A DNA stretch of 64,000 nt from DTPU01 sp963827855 (lineage in GTDB: Bacteria > Planctomycetota > Phycisphaerae > Sedimentisphaerales > Anaerobacaceae), in NCBI GenBank assembly GCA_963827855.1, contig CAWHBY010000002.1:868001-932000 (forward strand), given 5' to 3'. The notes under the pieces are model-generated. The model saw only the letters and a program-made list of their open reading frames with translations, was not told the DNA's origin and did not search any database. The translations under genes and the position numbers were made by a program. Shown one piece after another: positions 34,734-44,314 of the stretch (its first letter is position 1; each line of letters begins with the position of its first letter).

Positions 34734-36404
34734 CTACATCCGCTTGTAGCGAGGTCCGCCGCCGCCTTCCGGCGCGATCCAGCGGATGTTGTCGAACGGA
34801 CACTTGCGCTGGCAGGTCTTGCAGTGCAGGCAGTTCGAGGGATTGGCAGGCCTGACCTCAGCGTCGATCTCCTCGTACACGCCGGCAGGACAGAACGCCA
34901 CGCAGGGGGCGTGCAGCACGGGCTGGCAGCGGGTACGGCAGATCTCCTGGTTCAGGATGGTCAGGTGGCTCGGCTGCTCCTCCCGATGGGTGGAGCCGGC
35001 CATGGCCACAAACAGGTCCTTGTCAAACGGCCTCTCGGGGCGCAGGGCGTACCTGGCAGGCCGCGTAGCCTCGTAGTCATCCTCCACGGGCCAGAGGGGA
35101 AGCAATCCACCCAGCACAGACACGGGCATGCCGATCAAGGGTCCCCATCGGGCCACGGTCTGCCTGAAGGTGCGGGCGGCCCGCATCTCCTTCATCACGG
35201 ACGAACGCCGGATCAGCTCTGCGTAGCGACCGGCCACGGACTGCGGTTTGTCCAGGCCTTCGACAATGGCCTGCGCAGCGAAGAGGCCCGAAGCGATGGC
35301 ATTCTGCAGCCCCTTGATCTTGAGCATGTTCACCAGGCCCGCGCTGTCGCCGAGGATCACGCAGTTCCCTTTGCCGATGCTGCCGGTCCGCCAGTCGCGA
35401 GGGATCGCGTAGTATCCGCCCTCAGGGATCATCTTTGCCCCTGCCTCGACGACCTGCCCACCCTCAATGAAGGACTGGACGAACCGATGCCTCTTGAAGA
35501 GGGCCAGGGCATCCTCGGGATTGAAGTCGCAGTACTTCCAGTCCAGGCCCACGATCATGCCCACAGCCAGATGCTCAGGCTGTCCGGCGTACACAATCCC
35601 GCCGCCGAAGAGGGCCGGGCCGCGGACCGGTCTCCAGATGGGCCAGCCCATGGCATGCACCACGCGGCCTGCGCCGAAGCGCTCGTACTGCTCGGGCTTG
35701 ACCTTGATCAGCTCCTTGACGCCCAGCGAGTAGAGAGGCAGGGCCTTGCGCCGCAGCCCCGCCTGCCGGACGAACTGCTCTGTCACCAAGCCATCGCCGC
35801 CCTCTGCCAACACCACCATCCTGGCCTGGATCACCTCTCCAGCCATGTAGTTCGGCTGTGGCTGACCATGCTTGTCCAGCCCCTGATCGACCAGCCTGAC
35901 GCCCGTGGCCATGCCGGACTGGGGATCGTACAAGACCTCCTTCGCGGCAAATCCAGTGAGGACCTCCACGCCGAGGCCTGTGGCGATCTGGCCCATCCAC
36001 TTGACCAGCCTGCTGAGGGAGCACGAGTAATCGCCCACGTGCTGCATCTGGCCGAAGCCAAGGTGGAAGGCCTTGGCCATCTTGATGGCCAAGAGGATAT
36101 TGATCGCGTGCCGGTCGTCGGGCAGGAACAGGATGTCGTCGCGATCGATTCGGTTGGCGAGCACCTCCTTGGCCGCGTCCGTCTGCTGCCAGCCAGGGGC
36201 CGCCTCATCGAGCAGCGAGAACAGCGGCTGGGGCTCCAGGACCGCACCGGACAGGCTGTGCTGGCCCAGGCCCGGCGCCTTGTCGATGACGCACACGTCC
36301 AGGTCTCGTTTGAGCAGCTTGAGTTTGATCGCAGCGGCCAGGCCCGCAGGCCCGGCCCCCACCACGAGGACCGTCACGGAACTGTAGGCACCCCTGTCAG
36401 CCAC
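34734..36404 (-). CDS. Electron transfer flavoprotein-ubiquinone oxidoreductase
   Basis: A 556-residue membrane-associated FAD/4Fe-4S enzyme that passes electrons from ETF to quinone. It shows the FAD-binding GAGPAGLAAAIKL (about residues 15-27), LSGAVLEP and ILGDSAGLVNMLKIKGLQNA. The C-terminal ferredoxin-type cluster site is CPAGVYEEID...NCLHCKTCQRKCPFDNI, with the family ending PEGGGGPRYKRM. It overlaps the upstream EtfB-EtfA fusion gene by 8 bases, so the electron donor and acceptor are translated together. This pair links acyl-CoA or amino-acid dehydrogenases to the respiratory chain; no dehydrogenase gene is in the window. Confidence 0.93.
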   Translation of the reverse strand: MADRGAYSSVTVLVVGAGPAGLAAAIKLKLLKRDLDVCVIDKAPGLGQHSLSGAVLEPQPLFSLLDEAAPGWQQTDAAKEVLANRIDRDDILFLPDDRHAINILLAIKMAKAFHLGFGQMQHVGDYSCSLSRLVKWMGQIATGLGVEVLTGFAAKEVLYDPQSGMATGVRLVDQGLDKHGQPQPNYMAGEVIQARMVVLAEGGDGLVTEQFVRQAGLRRKALPLYSLGVKELIKVKPEQYERFGAGRVVHAMGWPIWRPVRGPALFGGGIVYAGQPEHLAVGMIVGLDWKYCDFNPEDALALFKRHRFVQSFIEGGQVVEAGAKMIPEGGYYAIPRDWRTGSIGKGNCVILGDSAGLVNMLKIKGLQNAIASGLFAAQAIVEGLDKPQSVAGRYAELIRRSSVMKEMRAARTFRQTVARWGPLIGMPVSVLGGLLPLWPVEDDYEATRPARYALRPERPFDKDLFVAMAGSTHREEQPSHLTILNQEICRTRCQPVLHAPCVAFCPAGVYEEIDAEVRPANPSNCLHCKTCQRKCPFDNIRWIAPEGGGGPRYKRM

Positions 36405-38502
36405 GCTTGGCTCCCTGCAACGCGGAGATCAACTGAGGCACCGCCTGTTCCACAGGTGCCGTCCAACAGTAGTCCGCCTGTTTGAAGATTGGCGCGTGGG
36501 GATCGCTGTTGATCGCCACGATGGTCTGCGACTTGGATACACCGATCATGTGCTGTATAGCCCCCGAGATCCCCAAGGCCACATAGATCTGCGGGGCCAC
36601 GGACGTGCCCGTCTGGCCGACCTGATAGGCGCGGTCCGCCAGCCCCCGCTCAACCGCAGACCGCGAGGCGCCCTTCTGTACTCGGGTATGCAGGCAGCCC
36701 TCCATCACGCGGATCAGGTCTCCGATCATCTGCTCGAACACAGGCTGGCTCTGCAGACCGCGCCCACCGCTGACGATCACGTCCACGCCGAAGTTCACCT
36801 CTGTCGCGGCTCGCTCCGTGCGAAGGACCTGCCAACTGTGATCCTCCTCGCTGAGCTTGACTGCGCAGTTCGTCACACGGCCCTTCCTGGCCGGGTCAGC
36901 GGACAGCCGGGTCATCACGCCGGGCCGGATCGTGGCCATCTGGCACCGCGAGTTCTTCGTGCGAATGGTGGCCATCACATTGCCACCCAGGGCTGGACGG
37001 GTCTGCAGCAACAGACCAATCTCGCCCTTGCGGGAGATGTCACGGATGTCCAGCCCCGTGCAGTCCGCTGTCAGACCGCAGCCCAGCCTGTAGGAGACCA
37101 TGGGCGCCAGGACGCGTCCCTGGGGCGTGGCAGCGAACAAGACGACCTGAGGCCAGTGGCTGCTGATCGTCTCTGCAACGGCCTTGCGATACACGATGGG
37201 ATCGAACGCGGCGAGCATCGGGTCATCGATCACGTAGACCTCGTCTGCGCCAGCCGCGATCAGGTCATTGAACAAGGACTTGGCCAGACCCGATCCCGCC
37301 AGACAGACACCCACCTGGGTCTCGATGCCATCTGCCAGATGCCTGGCCTTGCCCACCAATTCAAACGTGGCTGGGTGCAGCGATCTGCCGTCGTACTCGG
37401 CAACGATCCACACCTGGCCCGTGTAGGCGGGCTTGGAGGCCTTGTACCCCTGGAGCATCTCTTGCAGGGCATTGCCCGCAAGCCGGGTACCAGAGGCCTG
37501 GACCACCTTCTCGGCCAGGGCCTGCTCGATGCGACCCGGGTCGCTGACCTTGAGCTCCGCCAGCTTCTCGCCGACGAATTGATAGTCCTGACGCTCCCGA
37601 TCCGTGGCCTCGAACGATCTGTCCAGTCTGCTGGCCCTGCGATCGGGCAGCACGTAGGACTCCTTGACTGCCCCGGTCTTGGGGCCCTGAGTGGAGCCGT
37701 TCTTCAGGCACTCGTCCAGGACGTGGGCAAGATCATCCGCACTCTCGACAGGTATGCACCGCCTTGTCGTGGGTGCTGCAGGCCACACACGGATCACTGT
37801 GGTCTTGGAGCCCTTGACTCCAATGAGCTCGGCCTTGATGTCCTCTGCTCCCCACTGAATGACCTTGGTGTGATTGGCCCATCGAGTAGACGCAAAACCG
37901 GGGAAGCTCAAATGCGGGTATTTGGCCACTGTGACGACCACAGGCAGCCGCGTACAGGCGACCACCTGGGTACCGCCGCTGATGATCCGTGTGAACTCGA
38001 ATCTACCGTTCACCTTCTGAACATCGGTAACATACGCAATACAGGAAAGCCCCATCTCCTCGGCCAACTGGGGTGGAACCTGGGCAGTATCACCGTCGAC
38101 CGACTGCATGCCACTGACGATGGTGTAGTCCTCGCTTCCAGCCAGCAGCTCCCGCGCAATCTTGCGTACCGCAAAGGCCAGTGGATTCGCCGTAGCGACG
38201 GTATCTGCCCCGCCCAAGGCCTTGTCGGTCAGCAGGACGGCCGCGTCTGCCCATCGAGCCAGGCTGTATCGCAAGACCTCCTCGGCCATGGGCGGTCCCA
38301 TGGTCAAGGCGATGATCTTGGAGTCCGGGTCATTGTCCAGCCCCCGCATGAAGTGGCTGAAGGCCAGCGCCTGGGCGTCCAACTCGTTGATCACGTTGGG
38401 CAGGCGACTGCGAACCAGGTTTCCTGTCTGTGGATCAAAGGCTTGATCCGTGACCTGACTGACGTCAGGGACTTGCTTGACCAGCACAACATAGTGGCCC
38501 AT
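36397..38502 (-). CDS. Electron transfer flavoprotein, fused beta and alpha subunits
   Basis: A single ~700-residue polypeptide. Residues 1-265 are ETF beta (VVLVKQVPDVSQVT, NELDAQALA, SGMQSVDGDTAQVPPQLAEEMGL). A linker of about 100 residues follows (to about 365). Then comes ETF alpha (VWIVAEYDGRSLHPATFELV, IVSGGRGL, and the FAD site VGQTGTSVAPQIYVALGISG plus AINSDPHAPIFKQADY). In most bacteria these are separate genes etfB and etfA; the order beta-alpha here matches a simple stop-codon loss. GTG 38505 is an alternative start. No sign of the bifurcating-type extra subunits is visible. Confidence 0.93.
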   Translation of the reverse strand: MGHYVVLVKQVPDVSQVTDQAFDPQTGNLVRSRLPNVINELDAQALAFSHFMRGLDNDPDSKIIALTMGPPMAEEVLRYSLARWADAAVLLTDKALGGADTVATANPLAFAVRKIARELLAGSEDYTIVSGMQSVDGDTAQVPPQLAEEMGLSCIAYVTDVQKVNGRFEFTRIISGGTQVVACTRLPVVVTVAKYPHLSFPGFASTRWANHTKVIQWGAEDIKAELIGVKGSKTTVIRVWPAAPTTRRCIPVESADDLAHVLDECLKNGSTQGPKTGAVKESYVLPDRRASRLDRSFEATDRERQDYQFVGEKLAELKVSDPGRIEQALAEKVVQASGTRLAGNALQEMLQGYKASKPAYTGQVWIVAEYDGRSLHPATFELVGKARHLADGIETQVGVCLAGSGLAKSLFNDLIAAGADEVYVIDDPMLAAFDPIVYRKAVAETISSHWPQVVLFAATPQGRVLAPMVSYRLGCGLTADCTGLDIRDISRKGEIGLLLQTRPALGGNVMATIRTKNSRCQMATIRPGVMTRLSADPARKGRVTNCAVKLSEEDHSWQVLRTERAATEVNFGVDVIVSGGRGLQSQPVFEQMIGDLIRVMEGCLHTRVQKGASRSAVERGLADRAYQVGQTGTSVAPQIYVALGISGAIQHMIGVSKSQTIVAINSDPHAPIFKQADYCWTAPVEQAVPQLISALQGAKRG

Positions 38503-38712
38503 CACCGAATCTTATGGCAGCCATCAGCGACTGTCAACGGGCTGATGAAAATCCATCAAGTCGTCCAGGCAAATGGACCACCACATACTGCGATGCCCCC
38601 CCGCCTGACCAGCAGCAGGACCTTCCCTCCCACGATGGCCTGATCGATGGAAGTCGGTCGCCTGCGGTATTGCGGCAGGCGTCGCGGCTGGGCTTTTCTT
38701 AAAATAGAATTG

Positions 38713-38741
38713 TTGCGAACTCACCGCGAATCGTTCATAAT
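38713..38741 (+). promoter_or_regulatory. Candidate promoter of rho-hemW-lepA
   Basis: TTGCGA (38713-38718), 17 bases, CATAAT (38736-38741). The remainder of the spacer 38506-38712 has a CGCCTGC...GCAGGCG inverted repeat at about 38658-38680 and no gene. Confidence 0.45.
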
Positions 38742-38801
38742 AGCCACCGGGTTTGCTAGTTCACCAAGATTCCCAAAGAGTTGTTCCCGGTGGTACTGTG
38801 T

Positions 38802-39929
38802 ATGGCGGAAATCGTTAGCGGTGTTCTCAAACTGACAGGAAACAAGACCTTTGTGGTGCGGTCGGTCCAGAACTCATTCAGGCCGGCGCCCCGGGAGATC
38901 ACGGTACATCCCTCCGTGGCGGCGAGATTCCGCCTGGTGGAGGGGGCTGCGGTCACAGGTGAAGTGGAGCGTAAAGGTGGCAAGAACCGCCTGATCACGA
39001 TCGATTCCCTCGGAGGGCTCAGACCCGAGCAGTTCTACGCAAGGCCCAAGTTCAGCGACCTGGTCGCCGTGGACCCGCAGCGGCGGTTCAATCTGGGCGT
39101 CAGCGGCGAGCCGAGCATGCGGATCGTGGACCTTATGGCACCCGTAGGCAAGGGCTCTCGCCAGTTGATCGTCTCTCCGCCCCGTGCAGGCAAGACCGTT
39201 ATGCTGGAGCAGATGGCCAAGGCCATCCGCAAGGACGATCCGGAGGTGCGGATCATCGTCCTCCTGCTGGACGAACGGCCCGAGGAGGTCACCAACTTCC
39301 GCCGTGAGGTCCAGGGCATAGAGGTCGTGGCAAGCACGAGCGACCATACCGCAGACGAACACGTCGATCTCGCCGAGACCGTCCTCGGCCATGTGCAGAC
39401 TGAGCTCGAGTGCGGCAAACACATCGTGCTGATGATCGACAGCCTCACCCGCATCGGCCGGGCCTTCAACAACAGGACCCGCGGCCGCGGCGCCAGTCGG
39501 CCGACGATGAGCGGCGGCCTGGAGGCCGGTGTCTTGGAGATCCCCCGGAGGCTCTTCGGTCTGGCTCGCAACGCGGAGAATGCAGGGTCAGTCACCATCA
39601 TCGCCACGTGTCTGGTCGATACGGGCTCCCGCATGGATCAGTTGATCTTCGAAGAGTTCAAGGGCACTGGCAACAGCGAGGTCATCCTGGATCGGTCCAT
39701 GGCGGAGGCCCGCGTATGGCCGGCCATCGACATCGCAGCCAGCGGCACGCGCAAGGAGATGAAGCTCTACAGCCCTGACCAGTGGCAGGGGTTGACGACC
39801 CTGCGGCGGGCCCTCTCCAAGTATGGGCGCAAGGAGGCCGTGGAGGCCCTGCACAAGCTCCTGAGGCGATTCCCCAGCAACGACATGTTCCTGGCCAATC
39901 TGTCCAGTATGAAGACAGACCTGCAGTGA
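38802..39929 (+). CDS. rho: Transcription termination factor Rho
   Basis: A hexameric RNA-dependent ATPase for transcription termination. It has the Walker A-like SPPRAGKTVMLEQMAKAI, Walker B IIVLLLDERPEEVTNF, the Q-loop/R-loop LIDSLTRIGRAFN (MIDSLTRIGRAFNN here) and the C-terminal GTGNSEVILDR and ALSKYGRKEAVEALHKLL. I start at ATG 38802 (MAEIVSGVLKL); a TTG at 38781 would add seven residues. At about 375 residues it is shorter than E. coli Rho: the N-terminal helical part is missing and the RNA-binding cold-shock-like part is diverged. The GTG of hemW overlaps its stop codon. Confidence 0.93.
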   Translation: MAEIVSGVLKLTGNKTFVVRSVQNSFRPAPREITVHPSVAARFRLVEGAAVTGEVERKGGKNRLITIDSLGGLRPEQFYARPKFSDLVAVDPQRRFNLGVSGEPSMRIVDLMAPVGKGSRQLIVSPPRAGKTVMLEQMAKAIRKDDPEVRIIVLLLDERPEEVTNFRREVQGIEVVASTSDHTADEHVDLAETVLGHVQTELECGKHIVLMIDSLTRIGRAFNNRTRGRGASRPTMSGGLEAGVLEIPRRLFGLARNAENAGSVTIIATCLVDTGSRMDQLIFEEFKGTGNSEVILDRSMAEARVWPAIDIAASGTRKEMKLYSPDQWQGLTTLRRALSKYGRKEAVEALHKLLRRFPSNDMFLANLSSMKTDLQ

Positions 39930-41074
39930 GCCCGCATCGAATACACCCTGTCAGTGACCCCGTAGGCCTGTACGTACACGTGCCTTTCTGCCAGGCCAAG
40001 TGTCGGTATTGCGGATTCTACTCAGAGCCCATCGGCCTCCATGACCCCCAGAGACTGGTGCATGCCCTGCTCGCGGAGCTGGAGACCTATCGATCTGTAG
40101 AGGGTGTCGCCACTGCGTACATCGGAGGTGGCAGTCCCTCGGTCCTGCCGACTGATCTGCTGATGGACTTGGCTGCAGGCCTCTCCAGGACCTGGCCAGA
40201 CCTCAAGGAATTCACGGTCGAGTGCAACCCGGGCCAGGTGCGACCGGGGCTTCTGGACAGGCTGCGGGACGCAGGAGTCAACCGGCTGTCCATCGGCGCG
40301 CAGTCCTTCCATGATGACGAGCTGGCGATGCTGGGCCGTTGCCACACTGCGGGCCAGGTCGGAAAGGCCGTCCGACAGGCCCAGGCCGCAGGATTCGACA
40401 ATGTGGGGCTGGACCTGATCTTCGCCATCCCAGGTTCCACCCTCGCGTCCTGGAGGGCCTGTCTGGAGGCCGCCCTCAGCCTGGAGATCCAGCACGTCTC
40501 CGCCTATGCCCTCAGCTTCGAACCCGGAACGCCCATGGACCAGGCGCGCAGGCTGGGCCGCATACAGGCCGTGGACGAGCAGACCGACCGCCTGATGTAT
40601 GAGATGACCATACAGGTCCTGCAGGACGCCGGCTTCGAACACTATGAGGTCTCCAACTTCGCCAAACCGCATCGGGCGTGCAGGCACAATACCGGCTACT
40701 GGCTGAACCAGCCCTATATCGGGATTGGTCCCGCAGCCGCCTCCTGCTGGCAGGGCCGAAGGACCAGTAACGTCGCCAGCATCGGCCAGTACGTGGCGGC
40801 CATTGAAGGCGGCCTGGAGCCGACCGCGGAAGTGACTGCCTGCACCGAGCAGGACCGGGTCTTCGAGACCGCGGTGCTCAATCTCAGGATGCGGGAGGGG
40901 ATCAACCTGGATCGCTTCAAAAGGCTGACCGGCCGCAGCGCCCTTGAGGTCTTCGCAGGACCGATCCGGCACTATGAGCACTTGGGTCTGCTCCAGGCCG
41001 ATGCGACTGGGATCCGCCTCACGACCGAGGCCCTTCCTATCGCCGACTCTGTATTGTGTGATTTCGCCGCATAG
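39926..41074 (+). CDS. hemW: HemW-like radical SAM protein (heme chaperone family)
   Basis: Radical SAM motif CQAKCRYCGF near residue 20, GGGSPS, ECNPG, RLSIGAQSF, and the family-specific YEVSNFAKPHRACRHNTGYW. The residue after the third cysteine (GF rather than the CxxxCxxCxC of coproporphyrinogen oxidase HemN) points to HemW, thought to insert heme, not to HemN. GTG 39926 is chosen as start since it overlaps the rho stop as GTGA and leaves 13 residues before YVHVPFC. Probably translationally coupled to rho. Length 382 is typical. Confidence 0.88.
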   Translation: MSPHRIHPVSDPVGLYVHVPFCQAKCRYCGFYSEPIGLHDPQRLVHALLAELETYRSVEGVATAYIGGGSPSVLPTDLLMDLAAGLSRTWPDLKEFTVECNPGQVRPGLLDRLRDAGVNRLSIGAQSFHDDELAMLGRCHTAGQVGKAVRQAQAAGFDNVGLDLIFAIPGSTLASWRACLEAALSLEIQHVSAYALSFEPGTPMDQARRLGRIQAVDEQTDRLMYEMTIQVLQDAGFEHYEVSNFAKPHRACRHNTGYWLNQPYIGIGPAAASCWQGRRTSNVASIGQYVAAIEGGLEPTAEVTACTEQDRVFETAVLNLRMREGINLDRFKRLTGRSALEVFAGPIRHYEHLGLLQADATGIRLTTEALPIADSVLCDFAA

Positions 41075-41089
41075 GACCCAGGCTCGACC

Positions 41090-42886
<1,797 letters not shown>

Positions 42887-42920
42887 GCCACGGTACCCTA
42901 ATTGAGGCCATGCGGTCCGC

Positions 42921-43290
42921 CGGAACGCACGGCCACGAAGGTAGGAACCCTAGCCCGCATTTCTCACAAGTCTTTGGTTCTGAGCGGTCCGGTTGTCCGG
43001 CTGCTGCGTTCTCGGCCCCGTTTGTCCTCAGCGTACCGCACTGGGTACGCCTCCGGGCAACCGGGGACCTGCGGCCTTGCATCCGGCCAACCTGCCGCGC
43101 TCAGAACAGTCTGTCATAGATGCGTCAGCCTTCCAACCGGCTCAACTCAAGTTCGTAGCCTCACTTCTGCCTCGAACGTCCAAAGCCTCGTGAGAAATCC
43201 GGGCTAGAAGGCAAGAAGATCCGATTGTAGGAAATCCGGCGACATTCCCTCGGCCCCACCTTCTCACCGTCCTACCTTCGCACCTTCTCC
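42921..43290 (+). repeat. Stutter repeat (family C, copy 2), interrupted by a MITE
   Basis: GGAACGCACGGCCACGAAGG on the left and AAGGCAAGAAGATC ... TTCCCTCGG ... CCGTCCTACCTTCGCACC on the right are the two halves of the repeat whose uninterrupted copy is 14199-14303 on the other strand. The MITE at 42950-43207 lies between them. The spacer 42887-43417 has no gene. Confidence 0.7.
42950..43207. mobile_element. MITE-like element, copy 1, with CTAG target duplication
   Basis: The terminal inverted repeats start CCCGCATTTCTCAC and (complement of right end) CCCGGATTTCTCAC; 21 of 24 end bases match. CTAG flanks both ends (42950-42953 and 43204-43207). A second copy, with about a dozen differences, is at 51964-52220 in the same orientation. 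The ~250-base interior has no transposase and no long conserved frame. The 4-base duplication and CC-starting ends remind me of IS1380-family elements, which may supply the transposase; this is a guess. Confidence 0.8.
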
Positions 43291-43321
43291 GCGTTTGCCC
43301 TGGAGCAGGCGTTGTCGCATG

Positions 43322-43350
43322 TTGACCAAAGGGCAATCGCCAGGTACTCT
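43322..43350 (+). promoter_or_regulatory. Candidate promoter of the malectin lipoprotein gene
   Basis: TTGACC (43322-43327), 17 bases, TACTCT (43345-43350), followed 68 bases later by the ATG with an AAAGGAG ribosome site. Confidence 0.45.
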
Positions 43351-43417
43351 ATGCCCTCGACGGGGATGGGTGTGGGTAGTCCCCAATAGAAACTATGGAT
43401 GGTTGAAAGGAGTTGAC

Positions 43418-44239
43418 ATGAAGCTCAGAGGATTGATGTTCACAGTGTGTCTGGCTGCAGTGGTGGCCATAGCGGGATGCAACTGCCCCAGCTCGGAGAA
43501 GAAGTGCCCCGCAGCAGCCGAGGCCCCCAAGGCCGCCCAGCCAGCGGCCACCCAGCCAGCACCCCAGCCGGCTGCTGCACCCAAACCCGCAGAGGCGCCC
43601 AAGCCTGCTGCACCCGTGGCGGCCAACAAGGGATTCGCCATGCGGGTCAACTGTGGCGCGACCGATCCCTTCACGGACTCCAAGGGCCGCGTGTGGCTGG
43701 CGGATCAGGAGATGGGCGAAGGCAAGACCTGGGGTACAGACGACGGCATGACCTCGGACCGCGAGGGCGTCGGCGTAACGGGCACGGACATTGTGAAGAT
43801 CTACGAGACCGAGCGGTACAGCATGGGCTCGTACAAGTTCACGGTTCCCAACGGCCCGTACACCGTGCGGCTGCACTTCTGCGAGACCTATGACGGCATC
43901 ACCGCTGCCGGCGAAAGGGTCTTCTCCGTGAGCCTGCAGGGCCAGGTCGTCCTCAAGGACCTCGATCTGGTCAAGGAAGTGGGCTCGCTCAAGCCCCTCG
44001 TGAAGGAATACAAGGGCATCAACGTGACGGATGGCAAGATCGCGATCGCCTTCACGCCCAACGTGGAGAATCCGGAGATCAACGGCATCGAGATACTGGC
44101 AGCCGAGTCGACCTGGAAGCAAGTGACTTCGAACGTCGCTGGGGCGGCCCTGGATCACTCCTGGGCCGCCCTATTCGTTGATTGCCCGAGACTGGATTCG
44201 AACCAGCACAGAGTTACCCCTACTAGCCCCTCAAGCTAG
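43418..44239 (+). CDS. Malectin-domain lipoprotein, 3' end uncertain
   Basis: ATG 43418 has AAAGGAG six bases upstream. The signal peptide ends in a lipobox (VVAIAGC, Cys about residue 21). A Pro/Ala-rich linker (about 30-68) then leads to a malectin-like carbohydrate-binding domain: MRVNCGATDPFTDSKGRVWLAD, GSYKFTVPNGPYTVRLHFCE, GERVFSVSLQGQVVLKDLDL and IAIAFTPNVENPEINGIEIL. The domain is complete at NGIEIL, yet the frame continues through a strong hairpin at 44142-44171 and into the complement of tRNA-Leu. This tail is unlikely to be native. A TGA at 44124-44126, one frame away, may be the real stop if an indel lies just upstream. Confidence 0.8.
   Translation: MKLRGLMFTVCLAAVVAIAGCNCPSSEKKCPAAAEAPKAAQPAATQPAPQPAAAPKPAEAPKPAAPVAANKGFAMRVNCGATDPFTDSKGRVWLADQEMGEGKTWGTDDGMTSDREGVGVTGTDIVKIYETERYSMGSYKFTVPNGPYTVRLHFCETYDGITAAGERVFSVSLQGQVVLKDLDLVKEVGSLKPLVKEYKGINVTDGKIAIAFTPNVENPEINGIEILAAESTWKQVTSNVAGAALDHSWAALFVDCPRLDSNQHRVTPTSPSS
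44142..44180 (+). terminator. Hairpin terminator after the malectin gene
   Basis: GGGCGGCCC (44142-44150) pairs perfectly with GGGCCGCCC (44163-44171), followed by TATTCGTTG, a weak T-tract. It lies between the malectin domain and the tRNA gene, where a terminator is expected. Confidence 0.65.
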
Positions 44240-44266
44240 CGCGTCTGCCAATTCCGCCACCCGGGC
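44183..44266 (-). tRNA. tRNA-Leu (GAG)
   Basis: On the minus strand the acceptor GCCCGGG pairs with CTCGGGC (one G-T pair) and is followed by discriminator A. The D-arm is GGCGGAATTGGCAGACG. The anticodon stem CTAGC/GCTAG holds the loop TTGAGGG with anticodon GAG at 44230-44232. A variable region and the T-arm CTGG-TTCGAAT-CCAG follow. CCA is not encoded. It lies 48 bases downstream of rpoD on the same strand. Confidence 0.95.
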
Positions 44267-44314
44267 GACTGAGGAGGTATTATGGCCTCCTCAGGCTCGG
44301 TTGTCAACGTCGAA

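Noticed and set aside
36496..38643. A 715-codon open frame antisense to the EtfB-EtfA fusion
   Set aside because: The opposite strand is an unmistakable ETF; the antisense frame is a by-product of GC-rich codon use and has no family motifs or ribosome site.
42950..43207. MITE copy 1 as a transposase gene remnant or structured RNA gene
   Set aside because: No reading frame is kept between the copies beyond chance, and the terminal inverted repeats with target duplication fit a MITE better.
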